Source: Poriferisodalis sp965215815 (GTDB lineage: Bacteria; Actinomycetota; Acidimicrobiia; Acidimicrobiales; Poriferisodalaceae). From it: 64,000 bases of DNA. Below are positions 26,293 to 35,878 of this stretch, piece by piece. Below the pieces are notes generated by a model. That model made no database searches. It was not told where the DNA came from and saw nothing but the letters and a program-made list of their open reading frames with translations. The position numbers and the translations under genes are program-made. The number at the start of each line of letters is the position of its first letter. Position 1 is the stretch's first letter. The stretch spans positions 124,001-188,000 of the forward strand of contig NZ_CBDCEO010000013.1 of the NCBI RefSeq assembly GCF_965215815.1. Direction: 5' to 3'.

Positions 26293-27785
26293 CACGCGCC
26301 CCTCGAGGGGGTGCCTGCGGTCAACCGCGGTGCTGACAGCTGCGGCGCAGCGCGCTCGAGTGCTGCAGCCACCGTCAGCATCGTTTCCTCGCCCAAGGCC
26401 GGTGCCATCACCTGCACGCCCACCGGCAGATCCTCGGCGCCTGTTCCGAACGGCACCGACATGGCCGGGTCGCCTGAGAGATTGGACGGGATGGTGCAGG
26501 TGTCGCAGCGGTACATCGTCATGGGATCGGAGCGCTCGCCAAAGCGAAACGCCACGCATGGCGAGGTAGGCGAGAGCAGCACGTCGTAGTCGGCGTAGGC
26601 GGCGTCGAAATCCCGCCTCGTGAGCATGCGGACTCGCTGAGCCTTGCCGTAGTAGGCGTCGTAATAGCCGGCGCTGAGAGCGAAGGTCCCCAGCATGATG
26701 CGTGCCTTGACTTCGTCGCCGAAGCCGGCCCGGCGGGTGAGGCGATTCATCTCTTCGACGTCAGCGCCATCGATGCGCAGCCCGTAGCGGGTTCCGTCAT
26801 AGCGGGCCAAGTTGCTCGAGGCCTCCGCGGGCGCGATGAGGTAGTACGCGGTGAGTCCGTACGTGACCGCAGGCACCGAGACCCGGCCCACGGTCGCACC
26901 AGCGGCCGCAAGCGCATCGGCCGCCTCGATCACCCGTTCAGTGACGTCCGCTTCGATCCCGTCCAGCGCGCCGCCCGCACTGCCACCCGCCCCGGTCAGC
27001 TCGCTCACAATGCCCACCCTCAGTCCTTCGACGCCCCGGCTCAGCGCGGCGGCGTAGTCGGGCACGGCAGTGGGGATCGATGTGCTGTCGGCCCGATCGT
27101 GGCCGCTGATGACCCCGAGGGTGAGCGCCGCATCGGCGACGTCGGTTGCGAACGGGCCGATCTGGTCAAACGAGCTCGCGAATGCAACGAGCCCGTAACG
27201 GCTCACCCGGCCATACGTCGGCTTGATGCCCACGATGCCGCACAGCGCAGCGGGTTGCCGGATGGAGCCGCCGGTGTCAGACCCGAGCGCCAGCGGCGCG
27301 AAACCAGCGGCAACAGCAGCAGCCGAGCCTCCGCTGGAGCCGCCGGGCACCCGGCCCAAGTCGTAGGGGTTGCGTGTGGGGCCGAACGCCGAGTTCTCGG
27401 TGGAACTGCCCATCGCGAACTCGTCCAGATTGGTCTTGCCGACCATCACCGCACCGGCGGCCGTCATCGCCTGCACCACCGTGGCGTCGTAGGGAGGCGA
27501 CCATGTCTCGAGCATTCGAGATGAGCACGTGGTCGGCACGCCGCGGGTGCACAAGTTGTCCTTGAAAGCGACGGGGACGCCTGCCAGCGGACCCGGGTCG
27601 CGACCTGCGTCCACGGCGGCGTCCACTGCCGACGCGGCCGCACGGGCGTGGTCGGCGGTCACCGTGTTGAACGCGTGAACGTCGCCGTCGTGGGCCTCGA
27701 TTCGGCTGAGGAATGTCTCCAGCACATCGGCAGCGCGGCGGTTGCCCGTACGTACGTCCTGCGCAATCGCGCTCGCTGTGCTCAT
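26292..27785 (-). CDS. gatA: Asp-tRNA(Asn)/Glu-tRNA(Gln) amidotransferase subunit A
   Basis: 497-residue amidase that releases ammonia from glutamine. The amidase-signature triad is visible: Lys in VAFKDNLCTRGV, cis-Ser and catalytic Ser in PGGSSGGSAAAVAAG and SDTGGSIRQPA. Middle gene of gatCAB; its stop overlaps the gatB start by one base. Confidence 0.97.
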   Translation of the reverse strand: MSTASAIAQDVRTGNRRAADVLETFLSRIEAHDGDVHAFNTVTADHARAAASAVDAAVDAGRDPGPLAGVPVAFKDNLCTRGVPTTCSSRMLETWSPPYDATVVQAMTAAGAVMVGKTNLDEFAMGSSTENSAFGPTRNPYDLGRVPGGSSGGSAAAVAAGFAPLALGSDTGGSIRQPAALCGIVGIKPTYGRVSRYGLVAFASSFDQIGPFATDVADAALTLGVISGHDRADSTSIPTAVPDYAAALSRGVEGLRVGIVSELTGAGGSAGGALDGIEADVTERVIEAADALAAAGATVGRVSVPAVTYGLTAYYLIAPAEASSNLARYDGTRYGLRIDGADVEEMNRLTRRAGFGDEVKARIMLGTFALSAGYYDAYYGKAQRVRMLTRRDFDAAYADYDVLLSPTSPCVAFRFGERSDPMTMYRCDTCTIPSNLSGDPAMSVPFGTGAEDLPVGVQVMAPALGEETMLTVAAALERAAPQLSAPRLTAGTPSRGA

Positions 27786-27815
27786 CGGACGGTCGCCCTG
27801 TGGGTCATGACCGGC

Positions 27816-28127
27816 TCAGGATTCCCCGCCGAGCACGGGCGGCACTTCGAACTGTCCGTCAGATGATGCGGGCGCCTGGTTCAGAACTTCGTCCCGGTCC
27901 ATTGACGGACCGACGATGTCGTCGCGAAAGACATTGCGGAGGGGGTACGGGTGCGCCAGCGGCGGCACCTCCGCGAGGTCAAGATCTTCCAGCTCGCGAG
28001 CGTGGTCCAGGACGCGCCCAAGGTGGCCCGTGTAGTGCTCGATCTCGGCCGGAGTGAGCTCGATGCGCGCGAGCCGCGCCACATGCGCCACCTGGTCCGT
28101 GCTGATCGCGGGCGTCGCTTCTCCCAT
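27816..28127 (-). CDS. gatC: Asp-tRNA(Asn)/Glu-tRNA(Gln) amidotransferase subunit C
   Basis: 103-residue chaperone-like subunit that wraps around GatA/GatB. Visible: VAHVARLARIELTPAE, LGRVLDHARELEDLDL and PLRNVFRDD, the canonical GatC pattern. ATG 28127 gives the expected family length. Presence of gatCAB implies indirect routes to Gln-tRNA and/or Asn-tRNA. Confidence 0.95.
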   Translation of the reverse strand: MGEATPAISTDQVAHVARLARIELTPAEIEHYTGHLGRVLDHARELEDLDLAEVPPLAHPYPLRNVFRDDIVGPSMDRDEVLNQAPASSDGQFEVPPVLGGES

Positions 28128-28231
28128 CGCAGGCCGCAGGGTACCGGTGCGTCGGCAACGAGTAATCGGCCACGAATGCGTGGCTGACCGATGATGGATC
28201 AGCGGCGAATCAGGGATCGATGAGCATCGAT

Positions 28232-29140
28232 TCAGCGGGGAATTCGTCGGCGGGCGGCTTCGGACAGCATTTCGCCCGGACGGGTTGGGCTGAACAGCAC
28301 CCGGGAAACCGCCATCACCTGTGCCGTGCCTGTCGTGCGCGGCACCACCTCCACCTGACCGTCCAAGGTGACGAGCAGCACCGGGCCGAGCGCGTTGCCG
28401 CTGATGTCGGCCAGGTCGTCCGCCCCAAGATCGATGTCGGCGGGCGCGAGACCGAGCGACGCGATATTGGCACGGCGCAGCAGGAACGGCTCGCGCGTCG
28501 CCATGCGATCGTGCAGGACGAATCCGTTGGGTACGAACACGACCCAGCGACGAGATAGTTGATGCAGAGATCGAAAGCCCAGCACTGCGGAGGTGAACCC
28601 CGTGACCGTGGCAACGGCAGCCCAGATCCACTGCTCGATGGCCCACAGCACCAACGGCGCCGTTATCCCGGCGACAACAGCCACCCACACGATCGGGATG
28701 GGAGCGACTGCCAGCAGGAACGGGGTGCGCAACAGCATCCGTCGCTCATTGCCATAGCTGAGCCCGTCCACGAAGGAATTGCCTGTCTCTGGAAGCAGCG
28801 CTATCGCCGTCGTGACGACCGCCCCGACGATCGCCGTCGCTGCACGCTGCGCTGGAAGGTTGGCGTCCCATGCCGCCGCGGCCACGACCGAACCGATCGC
28901 CAAGCCGACGGATGCCGGCGTCGCGATGCGAACGACGGTGAGGGCCCACGGCCGGCGCACGAATGTCGCCGTCAGCACCAGTGCCCATGCAGCCCACAGT
29001 TCGGCACTCAGGATCCGCGCCGACGTCTGGGAGCAGGCACCGAGCGCGTCCGCTGCTGCTGCGCCCGCGCTCCAGGGCATCACCAACCACAGCAGCCGCA
29101 GCAACCACAGGGTCGGGTGTGCGCGAAGCGTTGCTCCCAC
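28232..29140 (-). CDS. Conserved membrane protein, unknown function
   Basis: 302 residues with about six hydrophobic helices in the first ~200 residues, followed by a soluble C-terminal domain (VVFVPNGFVLHDRM onward). The soluble part resembles the PH-like tail seen in uncharacterised actinobacterial membrane proteins. GTG start; no closer family recognised. Divergent from ligA (86-base gap) and 104 bases upstream of gatC in the same direction, so it could supply the promoter region for gatCAB. Confidence 0.65.
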   Translation of the reverse strand: MGATLRAHPTLWLLRLLWLVMPWSAGAAAADALGACSQTSARILSAELWAAWALVLTATFVRRPWALTVVRIATPASVGLAIGSVVAAAAWDANLPAQRAATAIVGAVVTTAIALLPETGNSFVDGLSYGNERRMLLRTPFLLAVAPIPIVWVAVVAGITAPLVLWAIEQWIWAAVATVTGFTSAVLGFRSLHQLSRRWVVFVPNGFVLHDRMATREPFLLRRANIASLGLAPADIDLGADDLADISGNALGPVLLVTLDGQVEVVPRTTGTAQVMAVSRVLFSPTRPGEMLSEAARRRIPR

Positions 29141-29226
29141 GGGCGAAGTCTCGCCGCTGGACGCCGCAAACCCCCGCCTTGCTGCTGCCGAGATAGTTGC
29201 AGCCCCTCAGTATTCTCGGCAGTGCG

Positions 29227-31518
29227 ATGCCCACCGACGACAACGATTCAAGAGGCGAGTGCCATGAAGCGGTTCTCAGCTCCGCAGAGGAGGGCGATCT
29301 GAACCGCATGCGGCACTTAGAAAGACTGCTCAGCCGCTACGACGTCGAGTACCACCGAGACGATGCGCCGTCGGTGCCCGATGGGGAGTACGACGCTCGC
29401 AAGCGCGAACTCATCGAACTCGAATTGCGCTATCCCGACTTCGCAGATCCGAACTCGCCCAGCCAGCGTGTCGGCGCGGAACTGTCGGCACTCTTCAGCG
29501 AAGCCGTTCACGCCAGGCCGATGATGTCGCTGGACAACGCCATGGACCCCGATGAGCTACGGGCGTGGCACGGACGTGTCATGCGCGGGCTCGCCGCGGC
29601 GCAGCCGACACTGTTCGACGGCGACGCGGACCCCGACGGCGGCGGAAACGGGGATGACCCGGGCGTGCCCGAAACGGAGCTGATCTGCGAGCTCAAGTTC
29701 GACGGGCTGGCCGTTTCGCTTCGGTACGAGCAGGGACGACTTGTCCAGGCAGCGACGCGGGGAAACGGGCGCGTCGGAGAGGATGTCACCGCGAACGTCG
29801 TGACCATCGCAAACATCCCTCGGGAACTGAGCGCGGCATCGCCGATGCCGGAGGTCATTGAGGTGCGCGGCGAGATCTTCCTGCCGCTGGACAGATTCCG
29901 CGAGTTGAACGAGTCACAAGCCAAGGCGCGCCACGCCCTCAACGAGGCCGCACAAGGCGCAAGGAAACGGCTTGCAAGCACCACCGATGACATACCGGCG
30001 ACTGAGCGGCGGAAGCTTGAGTCGCTGGCCAAGCTCAGTCCGGTCGATGTGCAGCGCCGCCATCCCGACTACGCAAACGCTCGGAACACAGCAGCGGGCA
30101 GCCTGCGCCAGAAGGATCCCTCGATTGTCGCGACGCGGGGCCTGTCGTTCTGGAGCTACGACGTCGGCGAGCTGGTCGGCGGCCCTGACCTCGACAGCGC
30201 CGGCGAGGTCTTCGACTACCTGGGCAAGCTCGGCATGCCGGTGAATCCCGAGATCCGCACCTTCGGCACGCTCGCTGAAGTCGAGGACTTCTGCGCGACA
30301 TGGGAGCGCGACCGGCACAAGCCCTCCTACGAGATTGACGGTGTAGTCGTGAAGGTGGCCGATCTGGCGATTCGCTCGCAGCTCGGTTCCACCAGCCGCG
30401 CCCCGCGCTGGGCTATCGCGTACAAGTTCCCGCCCGAGGAACGCACGACCAAGCTGCGCAAGATCATGGTCTCGATCGGGCGAACGGGCCGTGCCACGCC
30501 CTTCGCGCAGATGGAGCCCGTGTTCGTCGGCGGGTCCACGGTCGCGATGGCCACACTGCACAACGAAGACCAGGTCGCCGCCAAGGACGTCCGCCCGCGC
30601 GACACGGTCGTCGTGCGCAAGGCCGGCGACGTCATCCCCGAAGTGGTCGGCCCAGTGCTCGCCGAACGCCCCTCAGACTCCGAGCCCTGGCGCTTCCCCG
30701 TCGAGTGTCCTTCGTGTGGCAGCAAGCTGGAACGCAACGAGGGTGATGCCAACACCTACTGCCGGAACCGCACATGCCGAGACCGAGTGATCCAGGGCAT
30801 CGGTCACTTCGTCGGCCGCGGCGCGCTCGACATCGAGGGCCTCGGCGAGCGAACGATCGTGACGTTCTACGAACGAGGACTCATCGCTGGCCCAGCAGAC
30901 CTCTTTGGGCTGATCATCGATCAACTTGTCGGGCTCGAGGGATTCGCCGAAAAATCCGCCAACAGTCTTCTTGTCGAGATCGAGGCTGCTCGTGATGCGC
31001 CACTGGCTCGATTGCTCATCGGTCTCGGCATCGAGCACCTCGGTCCGACGGCATCGGAACTGCTGGCACGGCGATTCGGCTCACTTCGAAGGATCATGGC
31101 CGCGAACGATGAGGAACTCGCAGCCATCGATGGCATTGGCCCGACCATTGCCGCAAGCGTCACCAGTTTCTTTGCCGATAAGGGCAACGCTGCGCTCGTC
31201 GAACGGCTGGACCAAGCAGGGGTGCGTTTCGACCGAGTCGACGGCGAGCTGGATGCGCCACAGGTGCTTGCAGGCAAGTCAGTCGTGGTGACGGGCAATC
31301 TCGATGGCTGGCATCTCAGCCGCGACGAAGCCAAGGCCGCGATCACAGCACGAGGAGGCAAGGCCCCAGGCAGCGTCAACAAGAGCACGTTCGCTCTGGT
31401 GGCAGGAGCGCGCGCCGGACAGACCAAGCTCGACAAGGCCGCCGACCTCGGCGTGCCGATCCTTGACGACAACGGCCTGCGAACCCTGCTCGAGACCGGG
31501 GAACTCTTAACCGGCTAG
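29227..31518 (+). CDS. ligA: NAD-dependent DNA ligase
   Basis: Seals nicks using NAD; 763 residues, longer than the usual 660-700. Order: Ia domain (SRYDVEYHRDDAPSVPDGEYD split; Tyr/Asp contacts present), adenylation Lys157 in CELKFDGLA, OB fold (SIGRTGRATPFAQMEPV), four-Cys zinc finger (CPSCGS, YCRNRTC), HhH repeats, and BRCT (LAGKSVVVTGNLDGW). Two insertions account for the length: an acidic Gly-rich stretch just before Lys157 and about 40 charged residues after DRFRELNE (near 29912-30060). A TATTCT box ten bases before the ATG suggests a very short leader. It could be a second, accessory LigA. Confidence 0.93.
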   Translation: MPTDDNDSRGECHEAVLSSAEEGDLNRMRHLERLLSRYDVEYHRDDAPSVPDGEYDARKRELIELELRYPDFADPNSPSQRVGAELSALFSEAVHARPMMSLDNAMDPDELRAWHGRVMRGLAAAQPTLFDGDADPDGGGNGDDPGVPETELICELKFDGLAVSLRYEQGRLVQAATRGNGRVGEDVTANVVTIANIPRELSAASPMPEVIEVRGEIFLPLDRFRELNESQAKARHALNEAAQGARKRLASTTDDIPATERRKLESLAKLSPVDVQRRHPDYANARNTAAGSLRQKDPSIVATRGLSFWSYDVGELVGGPDLDSAGEVFDYLGKLGMPVNPEIRTFGTLAEVEDFCATWERDRHKPSYEIDGVVVKVADLAIRSQLGSTSRAPRWAIAYKFPPEERTTKLRKIMVSIGRTGRATPFAQMEPVFVGGSTVAMATLHNEDQVAAKDVRPRDTVVVRKAGDVIPEVVGPVLAERPSDSEPWRFPVECPSCGSKLERNEGDANTYCRNRTCRDRVIQGIGHFVGRGALDIEGLGERTIVTFYERGLIAGPADLFGLIIDQLVGLEGFAEKSANSLLVEIEAARDAPLARLLIGLGIEHLGPTASELLARRFGSLRRIMAANDEELAAIDGIGPTIAASVTSFFADKGNAALVERLDQAGVRFDRVDGELDAPQVLAGKSVVVTGNLDGWHLSRDEAKAAITARGGKAPGSVNKSTFALVAGARAGQTKLDKAADLGVPILDDNGLRTLLETGELLTG

Positions 31519-31556
31519 GCACCCACACCCCCCAGCCGGTGGCACCTACTTGGGGG

Positions 31557-32873
31557 CTAGGGCCCGAGGGCGGTGACGGGGGTGACTCGGACGCCATCGC
31601 GGCGGGTGTAGGCGAAGCCGAGGGCGGTGATGACCACCATGCCGACCAACTGCCCGGCACGGTCAGCGGCAACGTTGTCGCGTACGCGTTGCAGCGACTG
31701 GGCCGCTGCTTCGATCGCGTCGCTGCCGCCGAGCTTGATTTCTGCCGCGAGCCATCGCCCGTCGGGCAATTCGACGATGGCGTCGGCTTCGGTGCCCGCC
31801 GCGTCGCGCAGGTGAGAGACGCGTCCGTCGTGGGGCTGAGCGAGCACTCGCAGATCCCTCACCACGAGCGACTCGAACAGCAGGCCGAGCGTGGACATGT
31901 CACTAATGAGGCGCTCAGCATTGGCGCCGAGTGCGGCAGCCGCCAGCGAGGGATCGGCCAGATGCCACTTGGCCGACTTGCGCAGCGGTGCTCGAGAACG
32001 CAGGCGAACCGACCACGCGGGCTGTTCTTCGACGACGAAGACGCGTCGCAGTGCTTCCAGATACGCACGAACGGTGTGGCGGTGAAGTGACTCCGGTTCC
32101 GCATCCGCGCCCAATGTGCTCATGCTGGCTTCGGTCGCGACATTTCGTGCCAGTGAATGGAGCAGTCGCTCCACACCGGCGGGATTTCGGATGGCAGCGT
32201 CATCGAGGAGTCGTACATCGGATCGGGCAGCTTCGGAGAGATAGCCGCGCAGGTTGCGCTGAATTTCCGGCAACGGCAGCTCCACCTGACCGGGCCATCC
32301 ACCCCGGCACAGTATTTGCGTGACTTCTGCGAGTCCCGAATCGGGTCGGCTTGCGCTCGCCGGTTGGCCGCTGAGAAGTCCTCCCAGAGACACCTCACCC
32401 GTGGAATCCCCTGACTCGAACAGCGACATCGGCCTCATTCGGATCCGGCGCACTCGTCCTGCACCGGTGTGGCGGGTGGCGTCGTCGGCGGGCCGGGCCG
32501 ACCCTGCCAAGATGAAGCACCCGAATTCGGCCGTGGCGTCAACGGCGTGGCGCACGTGGTTCCACAGCCCAGGCACCACCTGCCATTCGTCGAGCAACCG
32601 GGGCGCCTCGCCGCCCAGCAGCGTCGAAGGGTCGATGCTGCCGAGAGCGCGCGCGTCGAGATCAGTGTCGAGGCGGATGGCGCTGCGGGCGTGACGCAGT
32701 CCCGTCCAGGTCTTGCCACAGCCGCGCGGTCCCTCCAGCACGAGGAACCCTGCAGACTGAAGGCCACGTTCGACTTCGAGATCGACGATCCTCGGCCGGT
32801 AGCCGTAGGGGACGAGATTTGGCCTGGACGTGTCTTCCACCGGCACAACCTCCGCGGCTTCCCTATCGCTCAC
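31557..32873 (-). CDS. AAA ATPase with DUF4143 C-terminal domain
   Basis: 438 residues. Walker A is EGPRGCGKT near residue 50 and a Walker B-like RLLDEWQVVPGLW follows, with sensor FILAGSARP. The C-terminal DUF4143 domain ends in the nuclease-like LPDGRWLAAEIKLGGSD motif. Such ATPases are common, often mobile, and of unknown role. GTG start. Upstream is an AT-rich patch (32890-32925) and a TACAAT box five bases before the start codon, so the transcript may be nearly leaderless. Converges with ligA; CCCCCA/TGGGGG arms between them may form a weak terminator. Confidence 0.85.
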   Translation of the reverse strand: MSDREAAEVVPVEDTSRPNLVPYGYRPRIVDLEVERGLQSAGFLVLEGPRGCGKTWTGLRHARSAIRLDTDLDARALGSIDPSTLLGGEAPRLLDEWQVVPGLWNHVRHAVDATAEFGCFILAGSARPADDATRHTGAGRVRRIRMRPMSLFESGDSTGEVSLGGLLSGQPASASRPDSGLAEVTQILCRGGWPGQVELPLPEIQRNLRGYLSEAARSDVRLLDDAAIRNPAGVERLLHSLARNVATEASMSTLGADAEPESLHRHTVRAYLEALRRVFVVEEQPAWSVRLRSRAPLRKSAKWHLADPSLAAAALGANAERLISDMSTLGLLFESLVVRDLRVLAQPHDGRVSHLRDAAGTEADAIVELPDGRWLAAEIKLGGSDAIEAAAQSLQRVRDNVAADRAGQLVGMVVITALGFAYTRRDGVRVTPVTALGP

Positions 32874-32954
32874 ACTGCATTGTACGCATTGTGGAGTTTT
32901 AAATATACGTTTTGTGACGATCTTGTTCGCCGATTTGTGGCCCCGGCATCGAGA

Positions 32955-33422
32955 TCAGAACGTCATGAAGCACCACTCGAAGCTGAAGTCAGCCGCTTCG
33001 ATGTCGATCGTCGGAGTTGCGGTCACACGAGCGCACGTCTGCCCGCTGCGCAGCTTCTCGATGACCTTGCCAGTCCCTGGAGCAAAGAAGTACTCGCCGA
33101 GTTGGGTCGTGCCGGCGTCGAGCTGTCCGGCGGGAATGGTCGTCCCGTTGATGACGAGTGTCGGCCTCCAGCCGGGGTCGAGACGAGCACCGATCGGGCT
33201 CTGGCGTGGCACTTGAGCGCCGGGCACCGGCGTCACTGTCTGCAGGCCGCTCGGATATGGCGGAGCAGACTCGCCTCCGCGACTCAGCCACACCGCGAGC
33301 ACGACGCCCGTCGCGGCAACGAGCACGCCAAGCGTGATGGCCGTCGAGACGCCCTTGCGTAACGCCCAGGGAACGGGCGGATCGTTGCCGTTGGGATTGC
33401 CCTTCGATCTCGCGCGCCTCAT
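32955..33422 (-). CDS. Membrane-anchored hypothetical protein
   Basis: 155 residues: basic N-terminus, one transmembrane helix around residues 28-46 (AITLGVLVAATGVVLAVWL), and a ~105-residue extracytoplasmic domain with two cysteines (TCARV, EWCFM) that may form a disulfide. No family recognised. Its ATG overlaps the mnmA stop by four bases, so it is the third gene of the cysteine desulfurase-mnmA operon. Confidence 0.6.
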   Translation of the reverse strand: MRRARSKGNPNGNDPPVPWALRKGVSTAITLGVLVAATGVVLAVWLSRGGESAPPYPSGLQTVTPVPGAQVPRQSPIGARLDPGWRPTLVINGTTIPAGQLDAGTTQLGEYFFAPGTGKVIEKLRSGQTCARVTATPTIDIEAADFSFEWCFMTF

Positions 33423-34513
33423 GTGAGATGTCCGGCGGCGGTCGCACCGCCGATCACCTCGTCACCTTCGTAGAAGACGACAGCTTGACCGGCAGCGACG
33501 CGGCGCTGAGGTTCGATCCAGTGCAACTGACCCTCAGCATCGAGGCGCGCCGGCAGCGCGTGGCCGTGCGCGCTGGTCTGGGCGAGTACGTCGCCGGCAA
33601 CGGACATGTTGGCCCAGTGATGGTCGACCAGCTGAACGCCCCGTGCTGCCAGCTCATCGACCCCGCCGACGGTGACACGACGGGTTCCGATGTCCACTTC
33701 GATGGCGTATCGACGCTGGGCCGCGCCGCCGAGATCGAGACCCTTGCGCTGGCCGACCGTGACCAACTCCACCGCCGGAGCGGTGCCGATGCGCCGGCCC
33801 GACGTGTCGACCAGCTCCGCAGGGTGCAGGTCGATGCGTTCAGCGAGGAAGCGTTCCCTGCCCGCGGTTTCGGTGATGAAGCAGACGTCCTGGCTTTCGG
33901 CCTTTCGGGCCGTGCGCAGTCCAAGTTCGGATGCAATTGCCCGCAGCTCGTCCTTGCGGTAGTCGCCGACGGGGAACCACACCTCCGCCAGATCTGACGC
34001 CGAGAGCATGTAGAGCACGTAGGACTGGTCTTTCGCGCTGTCGGTACCGCGCTGCAGCGCCAACCCGCCCCTTCTGGAGCTGATGCGGACGTGATGTCCG
34101 GTGACCAAGCGGTCGAAGCCCAAGCGGCGGGCTCGGTCCAACAGGACATCGAACTTGACATGCCGGTTGCAGGCGATACACGGGTTCGGAGTGAGACCTC
34201 GGCGGTGTGCATCCACGTACGTTTCGACGACGTCGCGCTCGAATTCGGCTGCGTAGTTGAAGACGAAGTGGTCTATGCCCAACTGCTGGCACACCCTGCG
34301 GGCATCGTCCACGTCTGACACCGCGCAGCAGCCTTGATCCTGGGGCCCTCCCCACAGCTTCAGCGTGACGCCGACCACCTCATGGCCCTCGCGCAGGCAC
34401 AGCGCGGCAGCGACGGAGCTGTCGACGCCGCCCGACATGGCGACGAGCACCTTGCTCGTCGTCGCTGCTCCATGCAGCTGTGTCTTGGTCGCTGCTCCAT
34501 GCAGCTGTGTCAT
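33419..34513 (-). CDS. mnmA: tRNA-specific 2-thiouridylase
   Basis: Makes 2-thiouridine at tRNA wobble position 34; 364 residues. PP-loop AMSGGVDSSVAA near residue 27, first catalytic Cys in NPCIACNRHVKF, second in ESQDVCFI, and the C-terminal beta-barrel domain. The ATG overlaps the cysteine desulfurase stop (ATGA), coupling sulfur donor and acceptor. The first ~20 residues consist of a nine-residue unit repeated (TQLHGAATK/TQLHGAATT), encoded by a 27-base tandem repeat and absent from typical MnmA. Confidence 0.95.
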   Translation of the reverse strand: MTQLHGAATKTQLHGAATTSKVLVAMSGGVDSSVAAALCLREGHEVVGVTLKLWGGPQDQGCCAVSDVDDARRVCQQLGIDHFVFNYAAEFERDVVETYVDAHRRGLTPNPCIACNRHVKFDVLLDRARRLGFDRLVTGHHVRISSRRGGLALQRGTDSAKDQSYVLYMLSASDLAEVWFPVGDYRKDELRAIASELGLRTARKAESQDVCFITETAGRERFLAERIDLHPAELVDTSGRRIGTAPAVELVTVGQRKGLDLGGAAQRRYAIEVDIGTRRVTVGGVDELAARGVQLVDHHWANMSVAGDVLAQTSAHGHALPARLDAEGQLHWIEPQRRVAAGQAVVFYEGDEVIGGATAAGHLT

Positions 34514-34533
34514 CGCAGCTGCTCCACGCAGCG
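34464..34533. repeat. 27-base minisatellite across the desulfurase-mnmA junction
   Basis: Three units with 27-base period: a 21-base block is identical at 34464-34484 and 34491-34511, and a third, diverged unit (first 16 bases) lies at 34518-34533. The units encode the end of the cysteine desulfurase and the first 18 residues of MnmA, and keep frame. Confidence 0.8.
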
Positions 34534-35667
34534 TGGAATCGATTCGATGGCCCGCTCGATCTCCCACGGTTCGGTGCACCAGCCCAGCGACAGGCGCAGC
34601 GAGCCAGCTGCGGCTTGGCGGTCAACGCCCATGGCCCCAAGCACATGGCTGGGCTCCATGGCACCCGATGCACAGGAGGCCGCTGCGGAGGCCATCACGT
34701 CATATCGATCGAGCAGCACCAGCAACGCCTCGGTCTCGATGCCTTCGAGGAGCAACTGGCAGATGCCCGCGGCGCGGCACGACCTTGCGACGGTCTCGGC
34801 GCATCCGTCGATTGCTGTGAGCAGCCCGTCAGCCAGCCGATCTGCGAGCGTGCCTATCCGGCAGATGTCGGCGTCGCGCGTCTGGGTCAGCTCCCCAAGC
34901 GCTGCGCCGAGCGCGGCGATTCCAGCGGTGTTGTGCGTGCCGCTGCGCCGGTCCGCCTCCTGTCCGCCGCCGAGCACCTGCGCCGACAGCGGCACCTCGG
35001 GCCGGATGGCCAAGAGGCCGACGCCCTTGGGGCCGCCGAACTTGTGAGCGCTCAACGACAGCAGGTCTGCGCGGCGCGCCGCTGCGGCGATGTCGATCCA
35101 GTTGACGCCCTGCACTGCATCGGTGTGCAGCAGCGCATCGGGGGCGTGCGCACGCACCACCTCGGCGAGCGCATCGAGGTCGGCAATGACGCCTGACTCA
35201 TTGTTGACGAGCATTACCGAGACCAATCCCACCGGCGGTCCGGCTTCAGGAGCCAGCTGTGCTGCCAGATGTTCGAGATCGACCGCGCCGCCCGAATCGA
35301 CTCGCACTTTTCGTCCGCCGACCGCTTCAACCGGATGCAGCACGGCGTGGTGTTCGGTCGCCGGGCACAGTGCGGTCGTTCGGGTCGCAGCCGTGACGCC
35401 GCGCACTGCGAGATTGTCGGCCTCGGTCCCACCACTGGTGAACACGATGCCGTGCGGGTCGAAGCCGAGAGCGCAGGCCGCGATCTCGCGGGCATCGTCG
35501 ATCGCCAACCTTGACCTGCGCGCCATGCGATGAGCTCCCGACGGATTGGCGAACTGGGTTTCAAAGAACGGCGTCATGGCCTCGACGGCACACGGTCGCA
35601 TCGGAGTTGATGCAGCACAGTCGAGATAAGCGGGGCGATCCGCTGTTCGAATCCCGTCGACAGTCAC
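34510..35667 (-). CDS. Cysteine desulfurase (NifS/IscS class)
   Basis: PLP enzyme of 385 residues that takes sulfur from cysteine. Markers: YLDCAASTPMRP, SGGTEADNLAV, TEHHAV, and the PLP lysine in LSAHKFGGPKGVG. The sulfur-relay Cys is in the loop ASCASGAMEPSHVL. The direct overlap with mnmA indicates that it feeds tRNA thiolation; a role in Fe-S assembly is also possible. GTG start. Divergent from oxyR. Confidence 0.92.
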   Translation of the reverse strand: MTVDGIRTADRPAYLDCAASTPMRPCAVEAMTPFFETQFANPSGAHRMARRSRLAIDDAREIAACALGFDPHGIVFTSGGTEADNLAVRGVTAATRTTALCPATEHHAVLHPVEAVGGRKVRVDSGGAVDLEHLAAQLAPEAGPPVGLVSVMLVNNESGVIADLDALAEVVRAHAPDALLHTDAVQGVNWIDIAAAARRADLLSLSAHKFGGPKGVGLLAIRPEVPLSAQVLGGGQEADRRSGTHNTAGIAALGAALGELTQTRDADICRIGTLADRLADGLLTAIDGCAETVARSCRAAGICQLLLEGIETEALLVLLDRYDVMASAAASCASGAMEPSHVLGAMGVDRQAAAGSLRLSLGWCTEPWEIERAIESIPRCVEQLR

Positions 35668-35878
35668 ATCGTGAGGTTACGGGTGCTGCCCAAGGCCGCC
35701 CGCCGACTGGCCCAGTTGCGCCACTCCGAGCGCTCATTCATGGCTTCGGCCTAATCGACACCAAGGGACAAACGAATGGTTTCGGGGCCGTTCGCGCGAC
35801 CACCTGCGTGCGGAGCCGGGAGACAATGCGTGTGGGGACAACCGCAACCGACCTCTACAGCCTGGAGGAAGGAGCCTC

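Noticed and set aside
24838..28127. gatCAB-trlF-albA as a single functional operon
   Set aside because: Same strand, but a 97-base gap, unrelated roles and a composition shift before trlF argue for separate units.
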